Shown: positions 10,834 to 21,330 of the stretch, piece after piece | How positions within the stretch are numbered: position 1 is the stretch's first letter | Layout of the letters: the number at the start of each line of letters is the position of its first letter | Assembly (NCBI GenBank): GCA_051453625.1 | Contig: JBOZIK010000001.1 | Location: 231,481,156 to 231,506,867, forward strand | Direction of reading: 5' to 3' | DNA from: Welwitschia mirabilis | Taxonomy: Eukaryota; Gnetophyta; Gnetopsida; Welwitschiales | Length of the DNA: 25,712 nucleotides | Program-made: the position numbers and the translations under genes | The notes under the pieces: model-generated | Seen by the model: only the letters and a program-made list of their open reading frames with translations | The model's database searches: none | What the model was told of the DNA's origin: nothing

Positions 10834-12290
10834 TTATTCTAATGGTTTCTCATGTTGATGCTGAATTACATAGGGATTATCATCATTTTGAAATGCTTCT
10901 TTCTGTGGTGGCTGTGATGTAGGAGGTTGAATAGGAAAGGAGTTCTTATAAATATCAAGCTGTTCATTTGTAGTTGCTAAGATAGTGTTGAATTTTATGT
11001 TTTTCTTATTTTCAATGATGCCTTGAACAATGTGTTTTAGATTGAAACATTTCTCAGTATGATGTCCTTGAATTTGATGGTACTCACAATACTTTGACTT
11101 ATTATGACCTCTTCGTTTAGGTGCATTCGGGTTTCTTTGCATAATTGGAGGCAATTGGATTTCCCCCTTTTTTAATAACATTGAAAGGATTTGTCTCATT
11201 AGAATATTTAATTTTGTGAAACTCCTTTTAGATTGACAAATTGTGGTTTAATTTTGAGGCCTAATTTGGCCTTGATTTTAAGGCATATATGCTTGTTGTT
11301 GAGGTTGTGGTGGCAATGGTGGTTGCATTTATTATGATGGAGGATAAAATGATTTATGGTAAGTTAATTGGAAAGCAAATGCTTGTGTAGAAAAGGAGCT
11401 TGAGGTGCCATTGACACCATCATTGGGTTGCCCATCTATTGGGATGAGTAAATTGATTGAATTGGTTGATTAATAATAGCAACGTTCTTTGGATTATTGC
11501 TTCTAGTATTGTTATTGTCCCTTTTAGATAATTTTATTTAGTAGGTATTACCATATTTTATGGCTCCCTTCTCTTCTCTTACAACTTTGATCCTTTTCGC
11601 TAAGATGACAGCTTGTTTAAAGGTTTCAAACGATTGCATTCTGAGATGTTCTGAGATGTATGGAATGTAAGACTTAGCAAAGAGATATGGCATATTGGAG
11701 TCTACAATGGAGGTTTCCAGTTGTAGGGAAATGACCCTCCAACATCGTGCATAAGCTTGTACTATTTCATTGAATTATTGTTTCATTATAGTTAAGAAGT
11801 CTAACATAACTCGTTTTGTGATATTAATGGAATAATATTCAACAAACATTTTTAATAATTATTTTAAACTTCTAATCGAATGAGTTAGTATTCTATGGTA
11901 CCATTTGAGGGCTTGTTATTTCAAAGATCAATAAAATAGGTGACATGATATGTTTCATTTAATGTTTTACATATGACATGCATGTTTGTAATTTATTACA
12001 TGCATGACGGGGTCTTCTGCACCTATGAATTTTGCAAAGTCAGGCATTTCACTAGGTAATATAATTTTATGAGGAACAAAGGGCTAAATTAGAGTGTCAT
12101 CAAAGTCATAATCTAAATAGCTTTTCTTATTTTGGAGATCTCATTTCAGATCATTAATGGCTTCCCAAATGATTGTCAAATTAGGTTGATCATGGGTAGA
12201 GTACTCAAACAAGCTATCATCATTGTTAGCTTGTTTCTTTGGGCCTTGTACTTGTGGTTGTTATTGGATTTTTGGGTTTTTCTTCATGAT
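10834..12290 (-). pseudogene. gag: Tat-like Ty3/gypsy gag, broken
   Basis: Minus-strand remnant of a capsid/nucleocapsid (Gag) protein that packages element RNA in virus-like particles. The best frame, 11199-10834, holds a zinc-knuckle-like motif C-x2-H-x4-H-x4-C (CEYHQIQGHHTEKC, 11047-11088) followed by FNLKHIVQGIIENKKN. That layout is typical of the Tat/Ogre branch of plant gypsy elements. Upstream frames give capsid-like pieces: MPDFAKFIGAEDPVMH near 12047, LKWYHRILTHS, IVQAYARCWR near 11760, and FETFKQAVILAKRIK near 11630. In-frame stops and frame changes separate these pieces, so no intact protein can be made. A proline/glutamine-rich patch (PIQPPTSQPPQKE) follows the knuckle. The start lies around 12290 but cannot be fixed. 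Confidence 0.8.
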
Positions 12291-12689
12291 CCCATTTATT
12301 GATAAATTCTTTATTATTTCTTTTTTGATGAAGAAGTTCATTCTAACAAGCTTAACTCCTTTCCTGACTAGTTAATCCTAACCTTTTGAATGCCATGACA
12401 CAAATTCATTTACTAGGATGGATAAGATATAGGTCCCAATATGCTTTGTAGTCCATGATGACATGAAGCTCATCTGTGACAAGCATGGATGGGTCTTATT
12501 AAATGAGGAGTTGAAAATCTCCTAAAAAATGCAAGCCTTTTTACCTCTTGTTAATATTGGTATTGTTACTATTCTAAGTTTCTAATAACGAGATGAAAAA
12601 CGTGAATGTGAAAGACTTGACAAATTATTGAAAAACCCACTAGAGGGGCACTTCTTCTAATGCTAACCTTTTTATGAGATTTTTTTATT

Positions 12690-12960
12690 TCCTGTAAACG
12701 GTGGATTAGTTCTAATATTACATGATGATAAGTGACTTTGGTGGTTTGATAGTGATTTAAATGAGTTTAAGTTAAACTTAATAACTTAACCTAGTTTAAC
12801 TAGAGTTAACCAACTTTAACTATGTTTGACTCTAGTTGACTAACCTGGACTCACTTTGACTGACTTCGTTTAACTCATTTTGACTGATTTTGACTAACTT
12901 TGACCAAGATTGAATAAGTTGTTATGGTGTTTATTGACTAAGTTTGATTATTTTTCAAGG
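12690..12960. repeat. TTGAC/TTAAC-rich degenerate short tandem array
   Basis: About a dozen variants of a roughly 10-bp word with consensus near ACTNACTTTGACT, for example TTTGACTGATTTTGACTAAC and GTTTAACTAGAGTTAACC. At least six exact TTGAC words lie between about 12824 and 12903. The array sits about 500 bases upstream (minus strand) of the Tat-like gag start, where a 5' LTR or leader would lie. TTGAC is also the core of the plant W box, but simple tandem expansion explains the density without any regulatory role. Confidence 0.6.
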
Positions 12961-14154
12961 TTTGATTATTTTATTGATAGAAGTGAATTAACTCGGTTTA
13001 ATTAGGTTTTAATGTTATTGATTGATTTCATTCTGACAGAGTTTGAGAACTTGGCCCTAACGTTGTGACATTTTCTTATAATTTATTTTAGACCTAAGGT
13101 TTTTACCTAGAGTGAAAATTAAATACATATATTTAAGTTCTAATCTAAAAATCTAGGACTTGATAATGATAAAAATCTAATAAAATATTTTATTTAGAAT
13201 ATAAAAATTTTTATTTTTTTTATTTTAAGGAAAAGAAAATTTTGTTGTAAACGATGTAATCCTAATTAACAGTTTAAAAGAAAACTCCTATCTAAGATGT
13301 AAACATAAGATGTAAAAATTATTTTCTTAAGTTTTTTTTTAAAAAAATCCAAATGTATAACTTAAAAAATGTTTAAATGCCCCTTTCTTTTTTCTTTAAA
13401 AAAAGAAAGAAAAGAAAAAAAATGTCTTTTTAAAAAAATAAAAATTTAAAAAAAGAAACCTAGACTTTTTGTTTATGGATGAAAATATCCAGCTTCTTGT
13501 CCCGTAGCTCTGCCTCATCAGTGCCCGCTTCACCATCTTCTAGTGCTCCACTTATGCACCTCTGCTGCCGAGCTCTCCTTTTATCACTGCACAGGTCATT
13601 TTTCAGCTCTTTCTTCATGCTTAATCATCATGGGTGTCCTTCTCGGTGTTGTTTTTTCTGGCAGCTTTATCTTTGGGCATGGCCTCTCTAGCTATGTGAT
13701 TTTCCTGTGTGCCTTTAGCCACCATGGATTTTTTCTACCTACGTGATGTCTTATGCACTCTTCTACTTCTGCAGCTCTTTTATGCTGATGCAAGATGCAT
13801 CATTTATTGCCTTGTCACTCTTGTATGTCGACAGCATTTTCCTTTGTAGGTAGATTTCCTAAACACATAGTGTATTCCTATAATGGTAGAGTTCCTGCGT
13901 TGCTATTTTTATTTCTCAACACCATGCATTCTCCATTAGCAGTTTTCCCTCTTCCAAATGATATCCTTTTTTTGTCTCGCAATTCCCTGTGTTCTTTGTT
14001 TTAAGATCTTGTTCATGTTTCTTTAATTTATAGGTCTCCAATTTTCTAGTGCCACCCTGATAGTCAGTGCTACCCTACATCAACTTCACCATTCATCACC
14101 ATTGCCTTTTCTCTGTAGCGCCTAGGAGCACATATTGCCATTATAGTAACTTTA
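12961..14154. other. Unclassified block between two gypsy remnants, possible Tat-like LTR
   Basis: The part from 12961 to 13470 is AT-rich. The part from 13470 to 14150 is clearly richer in GC and CT and carries three short overlapping + frames (13479-13691, 13543-13746, 13795-14004) with no recognisable domain. The block begins exactly where the Athila-like copy 1 polyprotein homology stops and ends upstream of the Tat-like gag. The simplest reading is the 5' LTR and leader of that second minus-strand element. I could not find convincing TG...CA ends, a primer-binding site or a matching second LTR, so this remains a positional guess. Confidence 0.35.
13381..13462. repeat. Polypurine/polypyrimidine tract with inverted repeat
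   Basis: A pyrimidine run (CCCCTTTCTTTTTTCTTT) passes directly into a purine run (AAAAAAAGAAAGAAAAG), then more A-rich sequence. The two halves are nearly reverse complements, so the tract can fold into a hairpin. Runs like this are common in plant intergenic DNA, and also next to 3' LTRs as polypurine tracts. Confidence 0.6.
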
Positions 14155-14640
14155 TGGTAATAAAATAATTAATTATTTTAGCATACCATGGACAATGATG
14201 ACTAGAAGATATGGCAAAAAGTTGTTTATCTAAAAAATAATCATTAATCATAAGATTGTCAAGAGAAGAAGAAGAAAGATGTGACAAATGATCTACTACA
14301 TTATTATGTTTTCATGATCTGTAAATAATGGTAAGATTAAATTCTTACATAAGGAGGATTCATCTAATGAGTCTAGCACTAGAATCGTTTTTGTTCATGA
14401 GGTATCTAATGGCTACATAATTGGTGTAAAAATTTATATAAAATCTTTAAAAACAATGTCTAAGATTATTAAGGTAAAAGATTATGGATAATATTTCTTT
14501 CTCAGTAGTAGTGTACATAAAGTTTTACTATGGTATAATGTAACTTTAAAATCATTTTCATATATTTTTCTAAGAACCCCATGCATCACACATTAATTCA
14601 AAATATTTATTTCAATTAGGTTTTATTATTATAGATGTAA
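14155..14640 (-). pseudogene. pol: RNase H domain of Athila-like pol (copy 1)
   Basis: RNase H removes the RNA strand of the RNA-DNA hybrid during reverse transcription. Read on the minus strand across several frames: KYFELMCDAWGS with the first catalytic Asp at about 14582-14590, TEKEIL (glutamate region) near 14495, NYVAIRYLMNKND near 14400, ARLIR, HNNVVDHLSHLSSSSLDNL near 14290, then FAISSSHHCPWYAKIINYF before homology stops near 14155. These fit the RNase H and the start of the linker to integrase in plant gypsy elements. Stops (for example straight after AWGS) and frame changes make it non-functional. The abrupt end marks a deletion or insertion breakpoint. Confidence 0.85.
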
Positions 14641-15480
14641 AGTAGATTTCATTTTTAAGTGTTTCAAAAGTAAGCTAACAATATTTATTCAATTCAATTT
14701 TAGCTCCTTTTTCAAGTAACAAGTGAATGGATTTGTAAATACTAGTGTAGCTTTGAATAAAATGATGATAAAAGTCATAATAACAAAGGAAAAATTAAAT
14801 GTTTTTTACATTTATTACAGGAGTTAGATTTTTAGTGATACTTAATTTTTCAAGGTCTATTCTAATTCCATTACAAGAAATGTGGTGATCTCAAGTAATT
14901 CCATTATCACATGGAAAGAAACTCTTCTCGTAACTCAAATGTAAGCCACTCTCAATGCATCTATTAAGAACTTTCTCTAACCTATTTAAGATGTGTTTAA
15001 AGTTTTCACCAAAAATTCAGAAGTCATCTATAAACATTTCAATTAAATCCTCTAATATCTTAGAAAAGATACTGATAATTTCATGTTAAAAATTTTTAGG
15101 GGCATTATAAATTCTAAAAGGCATACATCTGAATGCAAATGTTCTAAAAGGTGAAGTAAAAGTTATTTTTGCTTAATCCTCACTAGTTATAAGAACCTTA
15201 TTATAACCACTATACCCATTAAGAAAGTAATAAAAGATATGTCCTTGGATTATATAAAGTATTTGGTTAAAAATAGATAAAGGACAATGGTCTTTCTTTG
15301 TTACTTCATTAATCTTTCTAAAATTAATACACTTTTTCACTTTCCATCCTTTTTAGGAAATACCACTGAATAAGTAATCCACTCACTATCAGATATGGCA
15401 TAAATAATTTGAGCATCTATTAATTTAATAATTTTATCTTTTACAACTTATTTAAGGGCTAGATTTAGTCTATATTAGGA
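14641..15480 (-). pseudogene. pol: Reverse transcriptase domain of Athila-like pol (copy 1)
   Basis: Minus-strand translation gives the classic gypsy RT blocks in order: KLIDAQIIYAISDSEW and VVFPKKDGK near 15430-15345, KINEVTKKDHCPLSIFNQ near 15300, YYFLNGYSGYNKVLI near 15210 (first catalytic Asp region, here N in place of D), ITFTSPFRTFAFRCMPFRIY near 15140, and the active-site box MFIDDF with its DD at 15023-15028. After the DD comes a stop, then IFGENFKHILNRLEKVLNRC. The connection domain follows (FYHHFIQSYTSIYKS, LTFETLKNEI). The phenylalanine form of the YxDD box is usual in the Athila/Tat branch. Multiple stops and the altered first Asp show a dead copy. Confidence 0.93.
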
Positions 15481-16079
15481 TTGCGTATTAGGTTTTGCAT
15501 TATTCTCAAGATAGATTTAATGTTGAATAATGAAAGTAGGAATGACTGTTAAATCTTTATGGGTTTAAGTAAATGCGTTAACCTTAAAATTTAAAAGTGA
15601 GACTAAAATTAATTCTTATTAAGGGGAAAGATTCTTATTATTATCGAAGGTTTATTTTAATCATCAAACAAAAAGATATATTTTAGTACACTAAGTAAAG
15701 GTTTCAGATTTAAATTTAGATTTTTAGTTTTTATTAATTTTTTCTCAGAGTTGATTATTGTCTTTGTTCATCATTCAGATGACAGAGGTGGATGACCTAT
15801 CTCAAAATATAAAATCTTAATTATTTTTAGATTTTAAACATCTTCACATATTATAGTTTAAATTTCTCAATTCTCATGATCAAAATAGGCAGTTCCTAAA
15901 TGCTCATAGGTGAGTTCACCATCATTAAAAGCTTTCAAATTTTCTACTTCAAGTGGATCATCATACAATGTAGGCTCATAAAGAATTATACATCTTTATT
16001 TAAGTAAATAATGTTATAAAAATAATGTTAGCTTAATTTCTTCCTCTACATTCCACTCATTGCCTAGGTCATTTTTAGT

Positions 16080-16480
16080 GGCATTAAAAACTCTTATGGT
16101 AAACTTTTTATTTTTTAAGTAATACTTCATTATTCTAGTTCTTGTATCAATAGTATAATGGGTTTCTGCGCAAAATTATTTACCTAGAAGTAGTGAATAA
16201 CCTCCATTATGTTCAACTTCAATCACAACCACATCTATTGTATAGAATGCTTACTTAATTTGAATCACCAAACCTTTGATTATTCTTAAGAATTTCTTCA
16301 TTGATGTATCTGTGAATTCTAAGATAGTACATGTAGGCTTAATTCTACTTTGCAAAATAATTCATTGACAAATGTATAAAGGCATAATATTAACACTTGC
16401 TTCTATATCGATTCAAGATTTCTTAATTCTTTTATTTCCTTCTAATAATACTAACTATTGCTATCCTAGGATCATTAAAT
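16080..16480 (-). pseudogene. Aspartic protease domain of Athila-like pol (copy 1)
   Basis: The retropepsin-type protease cuts the Gag-Pol polyprotein. The minus strand at 16377-16419 reads IDIEASVNIMPLY where the family has Asp-x-Gly-Ala/Ser, so the active-site glycine has become glutamate, and a stop lies two codons before it. Downstream pieces are KPTCTILEFTDTSMKKFLR, GLVIQIK, FYTIDVVVIEVEHNGGYS and LLLG near 16180-16330, which follow the usual protease fold order. The same region in copy 2 (around 21241-21282) still reads IDIGVSVNIMPL. The domain is broken by frame changes and cannot be active. Confidence 0.85.
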
Positions 16481-16999
16481 TTTAGACATTTTTACAAAAC
16501 TAAGTTGGTTATAAATTAGGCTAAGAAGAATTTATTAGGCATGGTTCATTTTTATTTTCTCCTAATTAGGTGTTTTTATAATTTAGAATATCTAAAATTT
16601 TCTTACAAGATTTTCCAAAATGGTAAATTTATGCTTACTTCTTACATTAAGGCTTTAAAATGATCATCAAAGATAGGATTCGTACTTAATTTATTAAGCC
16701 AAGAGATAATAGGTTTCTTTCCTTTATCTTGTGAAGATTTTTTTTTAATTAAGCGTATTACTTAAAGGAGAAGAGAAGTTATGATTTTCTAAGATTTTAA
16801 TATCCTCTTCTTCTTTTTCATCTTTTTTATCATTTTTAGAAGTTAAAGCCTCATGGGTAGGAGGTGTTTTTTTATTTCCACTTCTTATCACAACCTTATA
16901 GTATTTTCTTACTTCATTAGGGTTTGGTAAACATTGTTTTCTAAGTGATCATTATGATCTTTGATTTACAAGCATAGTTTGTTAAATAACATTTACTGG

Positions 17000-18480
17000 A
17001 TTTTAAATGTTTGAGTTTTTCTTCTCTTGAGATTTTCTTAATTCATTAATGGAATTTCTAAGTTGATCACTGTGATTTTAAGAATTTGATATGCCTATTT
17101 AATAATGTGAGCTACTTTCTTAGAAGTAAGAGTTGTTTATTTAAAGTTTACATTCTTAAATTTATTTCTAAGTGATTGGAAGTTGGGATGATTTGTTTAA
17201 AAGTTTTTGAATTTGTTTTGAAAAGATTGAAAGTAAGGTTGTTCATTCATCCTATATTGAAATTGATTTTGATTTTGGTTTTGATTTCTAAAGTGTGAAA
17301 ACTTTTGATTAAAAGCACATGCTTTTTCATAATTTTCTCCTTATAAGTTGGCAATAAGGGGTACTCTTTAGTTATATGTCACATAAATCACATGTTGGAA
17401 TCACATTATTTTTAGTTATCATTTTTGCATCTAAAACTATTTGAGTGTATTTTTCTAAGATTAATATGAAATCCTTAATTAAATTTGTTGGTTATTTTTT
17501 GTTTTTACTTCCTTGTTTTCTTGTTTTACTTCTTTAAGATCTTTTATGATCTGGCCTATAATACAATTTTCTTTAGATGTTGGTTTAGGCCATGTTTGAC
17601 TTACTTTCAGTAATTCTTCTAACAATCTTCATGAATTTTCTAATGTGAGATTCATTAAATTTTCACCGCATGAAAAATTACAAGTTGTTTAGTTTGGCTA
17701 TTTAATCCACTATAGAAATAGTCTATTCCTTCTTCTTGAGTAAATGCATTAATGGAATTAGAATGAATTACAATGAAAAAGCATTCATACATAATGGCAT
17801 AATATTCATTGGGTTATTGTTGGAAATTTTTTGGTTCTTTCTTTCTCTTTTTTCTTGTTGTTTTGCTTATAAATCTTTTTATAAAGTCTTCTTGAACTTG
17901 GTTTTATGTTTTAAGCTTTATGTGAAATAGTTATTAACTATAATTTTACTTTTTTATATGTAATGGGAAAGATAATAGATAAGTATAATCACTAATTTGT
18001 TTTTTACTTTTTATTGGAGTAAGCATTAATTATTCAATGTTGGCTATATGTTAAAGGAAATCCTCATCATTTTCTCCATTACAAAAAGGATATGCATTTA
18101 GATTTCTTAACTTGACATCATCACTAGGAGGTAGGTCAAAAGTATTTTGGATTTTATGCTTTTTATTTTCAATTAGTTCTTTAAGAGTAACATTAGCATT
18201 TGGATTAATGACAATAGTATAGGTTCTTATCATGATAGGGGGATTAGATAAAGTTACTTGTTTCTGTTTTTGCATAGAATTCAACATTACAATAAAACTA
18301 TTTTCTTCTAAACTTTCTTTTAAAAAATTTTCTTTGTAAAAATAAGATTTAAAAATAATAAATGCAGAAAAATCTTCTTTCACAATTCTTGGTATTCTTT
18401 GTGTACTTGGAGTGTGCATGCCTGGGTTTGTAGTTGATCAAAACATCTGTAATATTTTCTTTGATCAGTAGTCACTCTTT
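17000..18480 (-). pseudogene. gag: Athila-like gag (copy 1), broken
   Basis: The N-terminal open part is 18419-18051 (122 codons from an ATG at 18419) and includes MIRTYTIVINPNANVTLKEL and a FCNGENDEDF patch. Further on, capsid pieces appear in shifting frames: YFYSGLNSQTKQLV near 17700, NFSCGENLMNLTLENS near 17650, RLLEELL, and a lysine/glutamate-rich IIKDLKEVKQENKEVKT near 17540. A zinc-knuckle remnant (PTCDLCDI, near 17380-17398) keeps its first two cysteines but has lost the His by a small deletion and stop. A glutamine/asparagine run (FRNQNQNQNQFQYRMNEQ) follows near 17270. Gag would form the particle that packages the element RNA. This copy cannot. The true start is uncertain. Confidence 0.87.
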
Positions 18481-18659
18481 CTAATACTTCATCTTTTTAC
18501 CTAAGTTTACAATGTCATAGCATGCTTAGTTCTATTACTAAAAGAGTCAACTCTTGATCATCCGAATGATGTATCTAGATAGTTGAAGATACGAAAAACT
18601 AAAAAATAAAAAACATAGAAAGATAAAGTTGTAAAATAACTCAAAATGAAAAGTAATAG

Positions 18660-18780
18660 TCATCCTCTAAGTCATCTAGACGATAGGGGGGGATCATGAA
18701 AAAAAACCCCTAGCTTTTATGAAAATGAAAAAACCTAGTTTTATGAGCTATTGTTGCCATGTGTCCTCTAGATGATAATG
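18660..18780. repeat. Leader palindromes of copy 1 (decayed)
   Basis: CATCCTCTAAGTCATCTAGA at 18661 and GTCCTCTAGATGAT at 18763 match the two TCTAGA-centred palindromes that are nearly perfect in copy 2 (23460-23497 and 23563-23576). Here the arms have been eroded by substitutions. They lie between the primer-binding site and gag. Confidence 0.6.
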
Positions 18781-18945
18781 AAAATGACAAGACATTATTT
18801 TTGAAATGCAAATCGGAAAATGCAGGAAAAAAAGCCTATAGTTCTACTGTAAAGATATACTACTACTATGAATAGTTACCTGAATTGAAATCCAAATGTG
18901 AAACACCAAATTTCTAATGTTGAAAACTTCAAAACTTGCTCTAAT

Positions 18946-18957
18946 GCTTCAATACCA
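18946..18957 (-). promoter_or_regulatory. Primer-binding site for reverse transcription (initiator tRNA-Met type)
   Basis: Directly inside the LTR end, the minus strand reads CTTTGGTATTGAAGC. TGGTATTGAAGC matches 9 of 12 bases of TGGTATCAGAGC, the site complementary to the 3' end of plant initiator tRNA-Met. Its position 3 bases from the LTR end is as expected and fixes the inner LTR boundary and the strand of the element. Confidence 0.75.
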
Positions 18958-18960
18958 AAG

Positions 18961-20837
18961 TGTAATGCCTGCTTTTCTTTTTAAAAATTTACCAAAGATA
19001 CCTCATTTAGCAATGGATTAAATCCTCATTAATCCCCTCTATCAAATGCATTAATTAAATATTATCAATATTATTAATAGGAAATTTAAACTCCGTAATG
19101 TCCATATTAAAAATTTATAGCATCCTTTAATAATAACTCTCTTTAAGGTGGTCCTCTCCTCTATGACATCTTAACTGTTTCATCTTTATCATTATTGAGA
19201 AGGAAGTGGTTGACAGCTTAAGTTTCATCACGAATATCAAACCATGATTTTCAATTGAATTCTTCCCTCTTTTCTAATAGACTAAAATTAGTTAATTTTA
19301 AAGAGGCTAAATTATATCGTATTACAACGGGTTCAAATTTTGAGGAAGTAGGGAGAATGACATGTCCATTAAAAAGAATTTATTAAAAATAAATAAACAT
19401 AACATTCAAGACATATTCTTTTAAAAACTCTAAAGGACTAAGGGATTTCAAGATAATTTTTCAAATGTAACATGAAATTGATGTGCCAAATCATAATTAC
19501 CAAATAGATTCCATAAATTCACAATTTTCAATTGGCATTTCAAACAACAGGGATAAATTCACAATTAAATATTCAAGATTATTATATAATTTCATCAAAT
19601 AATAATTGAAAATATGATCTTATATCAACATATTTTATTGCAAAAATTTTAGGAAAAACATTCAACATTTAAACTTCGTAATTTTGCAAATCAAACAAAT
19701 AAGTAAATGGATTTTATCTTACATTACAACAAAAAAATATATTGAATATTCATGAAACTCAGGCATTTAACTCCAAGTAGTTAATAAAGAGATTACATTT
19801 ATTTAGAAGATTTTTCATCAATATAGGATCAAGGATCCTTCATATTCATGTCCACCTCAACAATTAGACTCCGAATTTACCACCCATCACATAAAAGTAT
19901 GGAATGAGAATCGTGAAAATCTCATAGCTCCCAGTATGATCCAGGCAAGAATAGGTAATTTGGCAAGAATCTACAAGAGATAAGATAGGAATAACAAATC
20001 AATACTTCAAAGAATTAAGACATAATACAGACACTGATCTTATGCTTATGAAAAAGAATACTACATTGTATTAAATATGTCAATTACTTCACTGTCTCGT
20101 TCGGCGATATGTGAAGTCCACTGCTTCATTAACTTCATTTCCTAGCTCGGTGATCTGTGAAGCCCGTCTCATTTGGCGATCTATGGTAAACATAATATCT
20201 CCACTGCCTCATTCGATAATCTATGGGATTCTTGCTTCACTGCCTTATTTGGTGATCTGTGAAGTCCACTGCCTCGTTCGGTGATCTGTGGAGATCCATA
20301 ACCATAAGTTTAAACAAAATGATATCAAGAAACTGAGATAGATTTGGCCACAACATATCACCTCAACCATAGGTTTCAATAGCAAGATGACAAGGTGAAT
20401 ATGATAGGGATTAATCACAAATTTTCATCTCATACTAAGAAAGATAACCTCAAGATATTGAGAAAAAGGATAAATGAAGGTAAGACATGCATTAGCATAG
20501 AGTTTATCTTATTCAAGCATCGCATGATTTAACATTCGACATACAGGAATATATATATGTCAATCTCAATAAACAAATGCATAAAAAGGACCATCAAGGA
20601 AATACAAAAGTATAAAAACATACCCATATATGTTCGAGCTTTTCGAAGATCTTCTAAGTTTCAAAGATTCTAAACCTCCTAAGCTCTAAGATTTCAAGGA
20701 AAAGTTGTTTCGGAAAAAAGAAAAAAAAAACTTGAAGTAGGAAGAAATCTATTTAAAATAAGAGAACATGGATAAGATGGAAAAACTTAAGAATACAAAA
20801 GGACACATCATGAGCCAATGGTAAGAGGGGGGTTACA
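18961..20837 (-). mobile_element. Complete 5' LTR of Athila-like copy 1 (1877 bp)
   Basis: On the minus strand the LTR starts TGTAACCCCCCTCTTAC at 20837 and ends GAAAAGCAGGCATTACA at 18961. These ends form an imperfect terminal inverted repeat (TGTAAYSCC) with the required TG...CA. The primer-binding site follows at once. On the outer side (20838-20856) there is no polypurine tract, so this is a 5' LTR, or a solo boundary, rather than a 3' LTR of a preceding copy. The LTR contains a minisatellite at 20090-20300 and matches the + strand fragment at 1-1150 over most of its 3' part. A target duplication cannot be tested because the other end is missing. Confidence 0.87.
20090..20300 (-). repeat. 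Minisatellite inside LTR of copy 1, 5-6 units
   Basis: On the + strand it reads as variants of CACTGCCTCGTTCGGTGATC followed by TGTG, the reverse complement of the array at 65-392. Five clear units and one partial unit are separated by short spacers (CATAATATCT, GATTCTTGCTT). The last two units, next to GGAGATCCATAACC, are the most alike. Confidence 0.85.
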
Positions 20838-20856
20838 TAACATCTCATAAAGACTT

Positions 20857-20956
20857 NNNNNNNNNNNNNNNNNNNNNNNNNNNNNNNNNNNNNNNNNNNN
20901 NNNNNNNNNNNNNNNNNNNNNNNNNNNNNNNNNNNNNNNNNNNNNNNNNNNNNNNN
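20857..20956. other. Assembly gap (100 N, placeholder size)
   Basis: Exactly 100 N, the usual marker for a gap of unknown size. It separates the outer edge of the copy 1 LTR from the protease region of copy 2. The missing downstream part of copy 2 (RT, RNase H, integrase, 3' LTR) may lie here, or the join may be wrong. Confidence 0.98.
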
Positions 20957-20999
20957 ATTATAACAGTAAACTTTTTATTTCCTAAGTGATACTCCTTCA

Positions 21000-21330
21000 T
21001 TATAATTCTTTTATCAATAATATAATGAACTATTGCACAAAATTTTCTACCTAAAGTAATGGATAATCTTCATTATGCTTAACTTTAACCACAATCACAT
21101 CTATTAGATAGAATTCTTCATTAATTTAAATAGTTAAATATTTTATTACTTCTAAAGGTTTCTTCACTAATGTATTAACCAATTCTAGGATAATACATAT
21201 AGGCTCAATTCTTTTCCAAACCAAGTCTTTAACAAATGTTTAAAGGCATAATGTTAACACTCACTCCTATATCAATTAAGGCTTTCTTAATTCTTTTATT
21301 TCTTTTTAAAGTGATACTAACTGTTATTGC
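21000..21330 (-). pseudogene. Aspartic protease domain of copy 2, active-site word kept
   Basis: The minus strand at 21241-21282 reads ALIDIGVSVNIMPL, with the Asp-x-Gly core kept and Val in place of the usual Ala after it. Downstream, in changing frames, come RLGLEK, EPICIILELVNTLVKKPLEV, then FYLIDVIVVKVKHNEDYPLL. A stop falls just after NIMPLNIC. The order is as in copy 1. The domain ends at the assembly gap. Confidence 0.85.

Larger units (their letters stand above)
14155..20837 (-). mobile_element. Athila-like Ty3/gypsy retrotransposon, copy 1, 3'-truncated
   Basis: Minus-strand element running from its 5' LTR (20837-18961) through primer-binding site, leader, gag, protease, reverse transcriptase and RNase H to about 14155, where homology stops just before integrase (after a PWYAKIINYF-like stretch). 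The order gag-PR-RT-RH is that of Ty3/gypsy, and the protease and RT wording is closest to the Athila branch. Every coding segment has stops or frameshifts. No 3' LTR is seen on the minus-strand downstream side. The element is colinear with copy 2 at 20957-23800: the distance from the MIRTYT/MIRTFT methionine to the protease motif is about 1.82 kb here and 1.78 kb there. A 7-kb-class element reduced to a fossil is the best description. Confidence 0.88.

Noticed and set aside
13479-14004. Three + frames rich in Ser/Leu/Phe, superficially signal-peptide-like
   Set aside because: The composition follows the CT-rich DNA. They overlap one another and sit between two minus-strand retroelement remnants.
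17736-17930. + strand frame with hydrophobic stretch (membrane-like)
   Set aside because: It is antisense to the gag region of Athila-like copy 1, whose capsid words are clear on the minus strand.
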